NCBI GenBank assembly: GCA_937965795.1 | Contig: CALCMD010000008.1 | Coordinates: 18,845-82,844, forward strand | Reading direction: 5' to 3' | Source of the DNA: an uncultured Lachnospiraceae bacterium | GTDB taxonomy: Bacteria > Bacillota > Clostridia > Lachnospirales > Lachnospiraceae | DNA: 64,000 nucleotides | Shown here: positions 58,389-64,000 of the stretch, piece by piece | How positions within the stretch are numbered: position 1 is the stretch's first letter | Layout of the letters: every line of letters begins with the position of its first letter | Notes under the pieces: generated by a model | Told to the model about the DNA's origin: nothing | The model's input: the letters and a program-made list of their open reading frames with translations, nothing else | Database searches by the model: none | Translations under genes and position numbers: made by a program

Positions 58389-58845
58389 TCTTTTCCCTTC
58401 CTTTCCGTATTTGCTAAAGTGAGAAGTTTCGGAGCTAGCATAGGAAAAGGGTACCCTTTTCCGTAAATCCGCCCGTCTGCGCCTATGGCTTGCCGGACAG
58501 ATTTCGTTTGTTGGGGCGTTGGTCGCCAGTGGCGACTGTTTAACGCCGACCGAGCCGGCAGGCGAAACGAATCCCAAACCCTCTGATAAGTCCTCTCACT
58601 ACCTACAACACCACACAGGGCGGTTTTGACGAAGTTTTGAGAGAAATTCTTCAAAAAGCTTTCCTTGTTTCTTAATACGGGGAAGTATGGGAAATGCCAA
58701 ATGTATCAAAAGAAAATTCTAAAAATCTTTCCTATTCGGAGTGAACTGTTGTATACTGGTAAATATTTGCCTTTAAAACCGCAAGATATATGAAAAGCAG
58801 AATGAAATATCCTGCTATAATGCAAAAAGAAAGGAGGCGGCGGCA
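58389..58845. other. Non-coding junction region with two perfect palindromes
   Basis: About 450 bp without a credible gene. It contains a perfect 20-bp palindrome at 58443-58462 (half-site GGAAAAGGGT) and GTCGCCAGTGGCGAC at 58522-58536, flanked by sequence that looks like the end of a lost mobilisation gene. Small frames here have no ribosome sites. The palindromes could be recombinase or regulator sites. The right part holds the promoter region and ribosome site of the AraC-type gene. Confidence 0.5.
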
Positions 58846-59703
58846 ATGCCGGGAAATATCAAAAATGTAATGGCGGCAATCGACTATATCGAAAGCCACC
58901 TGCACGAAAAACTGGACTTGGAAACAGTTGCGGGGGCTGTACATTATTCAAAGTATCATTTGCACCGAATGTTCACAGGTACGGTAGGGTTGACAATCCA
59001 TGATTATGTACAACGCCGCCAGTTGACCGAAGCCGCAAAGCTGCTTGTACTTTCCGACAAACCAATCCTTGAAATTGCGCTTTCTGCCGGATATGAGAGT
59101 CAGCAGTCCTTTACGGATATCTTCAAAGCCATGTATAAAAAATCCCCTAACAGGTACAGGGAGGAAGAAGAATTTTATCCATTGCAGCTAAGATATGTCT
59201 TGAATGCAAATCCTACAAATTTAGAGGAAAGAGAATGGCAGGGTAAAATCGTCTTTGCAACACAGGAAGATATACCGTCATGGATAGAACTGGTTCACCT
59301 TGTCATTGACGGTTTTCCGCACTTGGATGAGAAGCAGTACCTTGAACAGTTACAGGAGTATATTAAAAATAAGCGTGCATTGATTTTGAAAGACGCTGAT
59401 ACGGCAATCGGGATTATGGCGTTTAATGAGGTGACGGGGAGCATTGATTTCTTTGGGGTACACCCACAGTATCGGAAAAGAGGGATAGCGAAAGCATTTT
59501 GTGAAAAAGCATTGTATGAACTTGCACGTTCCGCACAGATAAGTGTAACGACTTTCCGGGAGGATGACAAGGCAGATACAGGCTATCGGGAGATATGGGG
59601 AAGCCTTGGTTTCGCTGAAGCGGAACTGTTAATTGAATTTGGCTATCCGACACAGCGGTTTATACTTCACAGAGAAAAAACGGAAGGCGAGGACAATGAG
59701 TGA
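58846..59703 (+). CDS. AraC-type regulator fused to a GNAT acetyltransferase domain
   Basis: 285 residues with GGAGG 8 bases before the ATG. N-terminal AraC helix-turn-helix pair (about 5-105: 'DYIESHLHEKLDLETVAGAV', 'YSKYHLHRMFTGTVGLTIHD', 'ALSAGYESQQSFTDIFKAMY'). C-terminal GNAT domain (about 125-280: 'ATQEDIPSWIELVHLVIDGF', 'GIMAFNEVTGSIDFFGVHPQ', 'YRKRGIAKAFCEKAL' as acetyl-CoA loop, 'IWGSLGFAEAELLIEFGYPT'). In single-protein AraC regulators the second half usually binds a ligand; here an acetyltransferase may sense or modify one. It overlaps the MATE pump gene by 8 bp, so the two are co-translated and likely form a drug-response unit. Confidence 0.9.
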   Translation: MPGNIKNVMAAIDYIESHLHEKLDLETVAGAVHYSKYHLHRMFTGTVGLTIHDYVQRRQLTEAAKLLVLSDKPILEIALSAGYESQQSFTDIFKAMYKKSPNRYREEEEFYPLQLRYVLNANPTNLEEREWQGKIVFATQEDIPSWIELVHLVIDGFPHLDEKQYLEQLQEYIKNKRALILKDADTAIGIMAFNEVTGSIDFFGVHPQYRKRGIAKAFCEKALYELARSAQISVTTFREDDKADTGYREIWGSLGFAEAELLIEFGYPTQRFILHREKTEGEDNE

Positions 59704-61030
59704 CCTAAATCCACTATCACAGAACTTTACGCTAAAATCTTTGTTGAAATTTGCATTTCCAACAATTTTGATGATGATATTCATGGGGCTGTATACAGTC
59801 GTTGACACAATTTTTGTAGCACGATTTATAGATACAAATGCACTTTCGGCATTGAATATTGTCTGCCCTGTTATCAATCTGATTGTCGGTCTTGGAACTA
59901 TGCTTGCAACAGGAGGAAGTGCTATCATCGCCCGCAAAATGGGAGCAGGAGAACATACAAGGGCAACACAGGATTTTACACTGATTATTTCAGCAGGTAT
60001 TTTGTTTGGTGTATTGATTGCTGTCTTGGGGACGTTTTTTATTGACAGGATTGTCTGGGGACTTGGGGCGAGCAACATGCTATTTCCATACTGTAAAGAA
60101 TACCTTTTCATTCTGCTGTTATTCACGCCCGCAAGTATCCTGCAAGTTCTTTTTCAAAATCTAATCGTAACAGCGGGACGCCCCGGAATGGGTATGGTGC
60201 TTGGCGTAAGCGCAGGAATCGTAAATATTTTACTGGACTATATTTTTATGGTGCCGCTTCACATGGGCATTAAGGGGGCGGCGTTTGGTACGGGCATTGG
60301 CTATATGATACTGGCGGTGATTGGATTGTGGTTCTTTTCTGCAAAGAAAGGCAGTCTGCATTTTAGGAAGCCAGTCATAGACTTTTCCGTATTGGCTGAA
60401 AGTTGTACCAATGGCTTTTCGGAAATGGTAAGTCAGGCGGCAACAGCGGTTACAACATTCCTTTTTAACCGCATTATGATGAAATTGCTTGGAGAAAATG
60501 GAGTTGCGGCAATCACAATCATTATCTATACACAGTTTTTATTGAGTGCCCTTTACATAGGTTTTTCTATGGGAGTAACCCCTGTTATCAGCTATAACTA
60601 TGGGAAGCAGAACGAAAAACAGCTAAAAAATGTATTTTTAATTTGTATGCGGTTCATTGTTTTTGTTTCGGTCACTGTTTTTTCAATAGCTTTTACTTTT
60701 GGCTCGCCATTGGTTGGGATTTTTGCGGAAAAGGGAACTCCTGTTTATGAAATTGCACGAAACGGATTTTTGATTTTCCCCTTTAGCTTCCTGTTTTGTG
60801 GGCTGAATATTTTTACCTCTGCCACATTTACAGCATTATCAAACGGGAAGTTGTCAGCAATTTTGTCGTTCCTGCGGACTTTCGGACTGATTACAGTGCT
60901 GTTGCTTACATTGCCGAATATTTGGGGCGTAACAGGGGTATGGCTTGCAGTACCGATAGCAGAGCTAATCACTATGGTTGTAGCATTGGTTTTTCTTCAT
61001 CAGAACAGAGAGAAGTATCACTACGCATAA
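59696..61030 (+). CDS. MATE-family multidrug/cation efflux pump
   Basis: 444 residues from the ATG at 59696 inside the end of the AraC-GNAT gene. Twelve membrane segments typical of MatE transporters, with two homologous halves ('LKFAFPTILMMIFMGLYTVV' and 'ESCTNGFSEMVSQAATAVTT'), the repeated 'GTMLATGGSAIIARKMGAGE' and 'GVTPVISYNYGKQNEKQLKN' family motifs. Exports drugs or organic cations in exchange for Na+ or H+. Its gene is coupled to a regulator that carries an acetyltransferase domain, suggesting self-regulated resistance cargo of the mobile element. A terminator hairpin follows at 61121. Confidence 0.93.
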   Translation: MSDLNPLSQNFTLKSLLKFAFPTILMMIFMGLYTVVDTIFVARFIDTNALSALNIVCPVINLIVGLGTMLATGGSAIIARKMGAGEHTRATQDFTLIISAGILFGVLIAVLGTFFIDRIVWGLGASNMLFPYCKEYLFILLLFTPASILQVLFQNLIVTAGRPGMGMVLGVSAGIVNILLDYIFMVPLHMGIKGAAFGTGIGYMILAVIGLWFFSAKKGSLHFRKPVIDFSVLAESCTNGFSEMVSQAATAVTTFLFNRIMMKLLGENGVAAITIIIYTQFLLSALYIGFSMGVTPVISYNYGKQNEKQLKNVFLICMRFIVFVSVTVFSIAFTFGSPLVGIFAEKGTPVYEIARNGFLIFPFSFLFCGLNIFTSATFTALSNGKLSAILSFLRTFGLITVLLLTLPNIWGVTGVWLAVPIAELITMVVALVFLHQNREKYHYA

Positions 61031-61120
61031 AAGAAGATGTTCATGCCGTCCGGCGGTTAATAAAAAAACCGTTGTGTGGCGGCAAAATCATCATGCGCCA
61101 AAACAGAATATGAGCGGCTG

Positions 61121-61160
61121 AACGGCGGTTTTGAAATAACAATCAAAACCGCCGTTCTTA
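61121..61160 (+). terminator. Hairpin after the MATE gene
   Basis: AACGGCGGTTTTG and CAAAACCGCCGTT are perfect inverse complements, 90 bp past the MATE stop. Only CTTATG follows, so the U tract is weak. Confidence 0.6.
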
Positions 61161-61420
61161 TGTGGCAGGAAAGTTTTCATAGATATGGCGGTATTGTGAG
61201 GTACTGCTATGTCTGTTTTTTATTTCATGGGTAGTTTTGGCTATGGTGAACTATCAAAAAAATCCTGTCTTGTGGAACGGGATATTCTGCCTATGAATAT
61301 GAACACACATATCATTTAGTATGTCTCAATAACTCGCATTACTCAAATACCTATGCGCTTTCTGCTGTATGGGTATTTGTTGTAATAGCCCCCTACTGGG
61401 AAGAAAGGGGGTGAGAGAAA

Positions 61421-61861
61421 ATGAGATATTCTGAGCAGTTTATGGAATATATCGAATATGCTTTCAATGCGTTCTGTAAGATTGTCCTGCGCCATGAAGC
61501 CATTAACGCATGGCGGGATTTGAAGCGGAAAGAAGAACGGGAAATATCCCTTGACTACCTAATGTCGGAAAGATATTTTGAACCGTCTGCTATGGACAGC
61601 TATTTTGAAAAGCATGACAAACCGACCATATTTCTTGTGTTGGGAAAGGAAGTTATCGTTGATGATGAACGGTTAGCAACGGCGTTATCAAGGTTGCCGG
61701 AATTAAGGCGGGAAGTTTTGTTACTTTATTACTTCGTCGGCTATCGTGATGAAGCAATCGGCAGACTGTATAGGCATTGCAGAAGTACAATAAACACTCG
61801 GAGAAATGTTGCACTGAAACAGTTACGGAAAGAATGGGAGAGATTGGAACATGAGGAATAA
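61421..61861 (+). CDS. Tn916-type sigma-70-like protein
   Basis: 146 residues with GGGGGTGAGAGAAA upstream of the ATG. 'EYAFNAFCKIVLRHEAINAW' (region 2 remnant) and a region-4-like C-terminus ('LPELRREVLLLYYFVGYRDE', 'IGRLYRHCRSTINTRRNVAL') match the short sigma-like regulators (Tn916 ORF7-type) that control excision and transfer in conjugative transposons. It lies with the HTH gene that overlaps its 3' end by 11 bp. The 390-bp stretch before it (61031-61420) has only the MATE hairpin and an A/T-rich leader. Confidence 0.88.
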   Translation: MRYSEQFMEYIEYAFNAFCKIVLRHEAINAWRDLKRKEEREISLDYLMSERYFEPSAMDSYFEKHDKPTIFLVLGKEVIVDDERLATALSRLPELRREVLLLYYFVGYRDEAIGRLYRHCRSTINTRRNVALKQLRKEWERLEHEE

Positions 61862-62021
61862 AAAGCTGATACCTTTTGAGGTAATCCAAAAAGCTGTTGC
61901 TGGAGAGCCGGAAGCGGTAGACGCAGTATTGCGGCATTACACCGCGTGCATCAAATACCTGTCTATCTATAAGGGGCATATCAATGACGATACACAGGAC
62001 AGATTAAAGGCTGATATGTAA
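61851..62021 (+). CDS. HTH_16 (Tn916 ORF8-like) helix-turn-helix protein, shortened
   Basis: 56 residues overlapping the sigma-like gene by 11 bp. 'MRNKKLIPFEVIQKAVAGEP' and 'EAVDAVLRHYTACIKYLSIY' match HTH_16 proteins that follow the sigma gene in Tn916-like elements; these are usually about 70-80 residues. The frame ends at TAA after 'DRLKADM', and the next codons after a second stop read LLSRGKF, which looks like the expected C-terminus. A short deletion or mutation seems to have cut off the tail. Confidence 0.7.
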   Translation: MRNKKLIPFEVIQKAVAGEPEAVDAVLRHYTACIKYLSIYKGHINDDTQDRLKADM

Positions 62022-62134
62022 TGACTTTTATCAAGAGGTAAATTTTAAAAAATCACCACAAATTTATTGAATTTTAGCTGGAGAGCCCGTGAAAGAGCTT
62101 TAGGCATATCAATCCCCGGCATTGGCCACTCTGA

Positions 62135-62338
62135 TATACGTGGATTCGGATTGCTCCTTACACGTTAGCTGGTTTGAAACAATCAACAATAGACAATATT
62201 ATTAGAGGTACAAGTAAAAATCCCAAAGTTCGTACACTTCATAAAATAGCATCTGTTTTCGGAATGACATTAAGCGAACTTCTTGATTTTCCCGAATTAA
62301 ATAACTATTCTATTGATGATGAAAGCGAAGATGAATAA
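62135..62338 (+). pseudogene. 5'-truncated XRE helix-turn-helix gene
   Basis: A frame open from 62135 to the TAA at 62336-62338 reads YTLAGLKQSTIDNIIRGTSK and KVRTLHKIASVFGMTLSELL, the second half of an XRE DNA-binding domain plus an acidic tail. No start codon with a ribosome site is available, and the first helix is missing. It adjoins the right end of the mobile-element remnant, so insertion or deletion there may have removed its start. Confidence 0.65.
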
Positions 62339-62340
62339 AA

Positions 62341-62375
62341 GGTAGAACAATATCACCCCTGTTCTACCCTTTTAT
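62341..62375. terminator. Bidirectional hairpin between the truncated XRE gene and the DUF3791 gene
   Basis: GGTAGAACA and TGTTCTACC (62341-62368) with T/A-rich flanks on both sides, located just after the XRE stop and 82 bp after the DUF3791 stop on the other strand. Confidence 0.7.
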
Positions 62376-62456
62376 ATTTTAAATAGAATAATATCTCTCC
62401 ATTTCCAGGATTTGTACCGAGCCTGGACAATCTTGTTGCCATATACCAAAATTTTT

Positions 62457-62681
62457 CTATTCTTCCATATACCGATCAGCAATATATTCTGCTGATTCTG
62501 CCCATAACGCATTTTCGGTATCTTGTAAAACTTTATAAGTTTCTGATTTGTAGAAGCGTAACGCAGCATCCTCAAAACTTATTCCAAACTTTTCCTGCAG
62601 CAACTTGATTACCGCTTTAATCTGAATACAGACATTCATCGTAATATCCTGTCCATTAAACGTATAAATAACATCACTCAT
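62457..62681 (-). CDS. DUF3791 protein, putative antitoxin
   Basis: 74 residues from the ATG at 62681, preferred because AAGGAG lies 8 bases upstream while the ATG at 62687 is only 2 bases away. 'VCIQIKAVIKLLQEKFGISF' and 'EDAALRFYKSETYKVLQDTE' then 'WAESAEYIADRYMEE' fit DUF3791, a small helical family commonly found beside DUF3990. It overlaps the upstream gene by 8 bp, so translation is coupled. Small helical partners of ADP-ribosyltransferase-fold proteins usually neutralise them; this role is inferred. Confidence 0.8.
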   Translation of the reverse strand: MSDVIYTFNGQDITMNVCIQIKAVIKLLQEKFGISFEDAALRFYKSETYKVLQDTENALWAESAEYIADRYMEE

Positions 62682-63381
62682 AATCATCTCTCCTTACTAA
62701 CCGCAGATATTGAAGTGCTTTCCCTGTATGAAACGACACTTGATTATTCACTTTACTATACCGCAATCGATGAATAGCTTCCTCTGCTGTCAAGATATTG
62801 GAAATATAGAGCTGCACTGTTGCCATAGTATTATCATCAGCTACCGGGCCAATTACAACATCATATGAATGCTGTAATCCGCCATAACTTCGGTTCTCCT
62901 TTATAAACTCCAACCATTCTTTATTTAAACTGTCAAATCTTTTTACCTTCAAAGCTGCGCTTTCTTCAAATAAAAACTCATATACAAAATATTTCTTCTT
63001 TTTTTCCCTTAAGGCAAGCCGATATGCCCATTCTTCCGACTGACGTTTTAATACTGTTGTATAAAAACCCTTTCCAAAGTCTCTTCTATTATTCGATTTC
63101 TTCAAATCCACTGCTTCAAACTCAAAACAGCTTCCATGATAAACTACCAATTCGGACGATCCGGTTTCAACAAGCTTGCCAATATACTCCATCACTTCTT
63201 CAAAATCTACTTGATGTAAATATTCATGCTGAATCAGCATTTTCTCAAACACCTGATATTTGTGAAATAATTCTATCACTTCACTACCCGTCAAACCATG
63301 TCTTTTTGCATACACTTCCATGCCCTGAACAGAAAGCATTTCAATGTCTGATAGCGCACTCAATAAAATCCCCTCTTTCAT
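62674..63381 (-). CDS. DUF3791-DUF3990 fusion, putative ADP-ribosyltransferase toxin
   Basis: 235 residues. The first 75 residues ('ALSDIEMLSVQGMEVYAKRH', 'GLTGSEVIELFHKYQVFEKM') resemble DUF3791, so the protein carries its own antitoxin-like segment. From about 77 a DUF3990 domain follows: 'ELVVYHGSCFEFEAVDLKKS' (H motif), 'RRDFGKGFYTTVLKRQSEEW' (Y-T-T motif) and 'SYDVVIGPVADDNTMATVQL'. DUF3990 is regarded as an ADP-ribosyltransferase-like fold. Paired with the separate DUF3791 gene downstream this looks like a toxin-antitoxin or defence locus. Ribosome site weak; no promoter assigned. Confidence 0.82.
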   Translation of the reverse strand: MKEGILLSALSDIEMLSVQGMEVYAKRHGLTGSEVIELFHKYQVFEKMLIQHEYLHQVDFEEVMEYIGKLVETGSSELVVYHGSCFEFEAVDLKKSNNRRDFGKGFYTTVLKRQSEEWAYRLALREKKKKYFVYEFLFEESAALKVKRFDSLNKEWLEFIKENRSYGGLQHSYDVVIGPVADDNTMATVQLYISNILTAEEAIHRLRYSKVNNQVSFHTGKALQYLRLVRRDDYE

Positions 63382-63494
63382 TTTTTATGAAACTGTCACC
63401 TAACTCGATTCTTAGCGCCTGCATTGCTTTTATTCGAATTACCTTCCTTGATTTTTTATAGTATATCATGTATCCTACCATTTCACCACAAAAA

Positions 63495-63546
63495 GATACT
63501 GTGATACCCAAACACTTCCTTATATACAGGTATCACAGTATTTTTT
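63495..63546. terminator. Long hairpin in the gap between the DUF3990 gene and tuf
   Basis: GATACTGTGATACC and GGTATCACAGTATT are inverse complements at nearly all positions, followed by TTTTTT on the plus strand. No plus-strand gene precedes it, so it may end antisense transcription or be a repeat hairpin. The rest of the 390-bp gap (63382-63773) holds the tuf terminator and short hairpins only. Confidence 0.5.
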
Positions 63547-63693
63547 CGCTTTTTTGTGTTAAGCATTTCTGCAAGTCCATACTGAAAAAGGCTTCCCTAT
63601 TCTCAGGAAATCCCCATAAATACGCTAAGCGCACCTCGCAAATGCTTCGCATTTCCTCGGTCACGGGCATTCGCTAAATGCCCGTAAACACGC

Positions 63694-63732
63694 AAAAAGA
63701 GCCACTTTCATGCAAGCATGAAGCGACTCTTT
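63694..63732 (-). terminator. Terminator of tuf
   Basis: Minus strand AAAGAGTCGCTTCATGC pairs with GCATGAAAGTGGCTCTTT, followed by TTGCG, about 40 bp after the tuf stop codon. Confidence 0.75.
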
Positions 63733-63773
63733 ATGACTTGTTTTATGCGCTTAGCTCAAAGCTTTCGCTTAAA

Positions 63774-64000
63774 TTACTCAATGATAGTAGCTACACGACC
63801 AGAACCAACTGTTCTACCACCTTCACGGATAGCGAATGTAAGACCCTGCTCCATAGCGATCGGGTGAATCAGCTCGATCGTCATCTCTACGTTATCACCA
63901 GGCATACACATCTCTGTGCCAGCCGGCAGCTCGATAACGCCAGTTACGTCAGTTGTTCTGAAGTAGAACTGCGGACGATAGTTGTTGAAGAACGGTGTAT
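63774..64000 (-). CDS. tuf: Elongation factor Tu, 3' part
   Basis: The last 75 codons, read from the right window edge to TAA at 63774-63776. The C-terminal sequence includes 'FFNNYRPQFYFRTTDVTGVI', 'AMEQGLTFAIREGGRTVGSG' and ends 'RVATIIE', the characteristic end of bacterial EF-Tu domain 3. It delivers aminoacyl-tRNA to the ribosome. The gene continues beyond the window. Codon use is typical of highly expressed genes (many CGT, GGT, AAC codons). Confidence 0.97.
   Translation of the reverse strand, partial: TPFFNNYRPQFYFRTTDVTGVIELPAGTEMCMPGDNVEMTIELIHPIAMEQGLTFAIREGGRTVGSGRVATIIE

Larger units (their letters stand above)
56540..62030. mobile_element. Remnant of an integrative/conjugative-type element
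   Basis: A large serine recombinase at the left end, a small conserved protein beside it, a cargo of AraC-GNAT regulator and MATE pump, and a Tn916-type sigma-70-like gene with an HTH_16-type gene at the right form a recognisable module of Firmicutes mobilisable elements. No relaxase, coupling protein or transfer gene remains. The left edge abuts the disrupted YkgJ gene; the right edge is near the truncated HTH gene at 62135. Exact att sites were not found. Confidence 0.6.

Noticed and set aside
58298..58654. 118-codon minus-strand frame upstream of the recombinase
   Set aside because: Overlaps the better supported 47-residue gene in another frame and crosses palindromic non-coding sequence; Arg/Ser-rich composition suggests a spurious frame.
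62040..62134. Plus-strand frame reading FSWRARERALGISIPGIGHS
   Set aside because: No start, ribosome site or family resemblance; lies in the scarred right end of the mobile element.

Overview
The window looks like a chromosomal segment of a Gram-positive, low-to-mid GC Clostridia, most likely a Lachnospiraceae gut anaerobe. The basis is the gene content (DUF4250 protein, YigZ, DUF1934, CdaR-like regulator, T-box-controlled metG), strong AGGAGG ribosome sites, 17-bp-spaced TTGACA/TATAAT promoters, Big_2 and BspA-type surface proteins, and many putative holin-like type I toxins. No rRNA, tRNA or CRISPR array was seen. Most genes lie on the minus strand.

Layout. 0-6.5 kb: a secreted subtilisin-like protease followed by four tandem paralogous secreted Big_2 (Ig-like) proteins that share a C-terminal domain. 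6.8-8.5 kb: a BlaI/BlaR1-type regulator pair. 8.5-14.6 kb: translation genes, namely metG-tatD-rsmA behind a T-box leader, then thrS, with a large structured inverted-repeat element between them. 14.7-19.5 kb: a metallophosphoesterase, a cytosolic ParB-like/BMP fusion, and a two-gene HD phosphohydrolase/YwgA-like pair. 19.7-23.4 kb: a nitrate/sulfonate/taurine-class ABC importer divergent from a LacI regulator. 23.4-26.2 kb: clpB and a DUF4250 gene.

26.2-33.1 kb holds two type I toxin-antitoxin neighbourhoods either side of a 1,727-residue secreted glycoside hydrolase with FIVAR, coiled-coil and BspA leucine-rich-repeat modules. Each neighbourhood has one intact tiny hydrophobic toxin with a convergent antisense RNA, plus one orphan copy of that RNA beside a lost or remnant toxin. 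33-44 kb is mainly housekeeping: GNAT, PTS enzyme I, trigger-factor-like PPIase lipoprotein, membrane-anchored polysaccharide deacetylase, glutamate racemase, YigZ and a class A PBP. 44-53 kb: a sortase-type surface protein with 13-residue repeats, a CNNM/CorC transporter, a sigma-like protein, an S41 protease, a CdaR regulator, a short independent transcript with tiny ORFs, and an EndA-like nuclease lipoprotein.

53-64 kb is accessory. It has a response-regulator remnant, a membrane XRE regulator with its own operator, a SecB-like fragment, and a mobile-element remnant (large serine recombinase, AraC-GNAT regulator, MATE pump, Tn916-type sigma and HTH proteins) that appears to have cut the 5' end of a YkgJ gene. 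A DUF3791/DUF3990 putative ADP-ribosylating toxin pair follows, and the window ends in the 3' part of tuf. The best candidates for undescribed biology are the protease/Big_2 array, the orphan antitoxin RNAs, the HD/YwgA pair, the ParB-like/BMP fusion and the DUF3791-DUF3990 locus. All functional statements come from reading the sequence and remembered family features; no database search was run.
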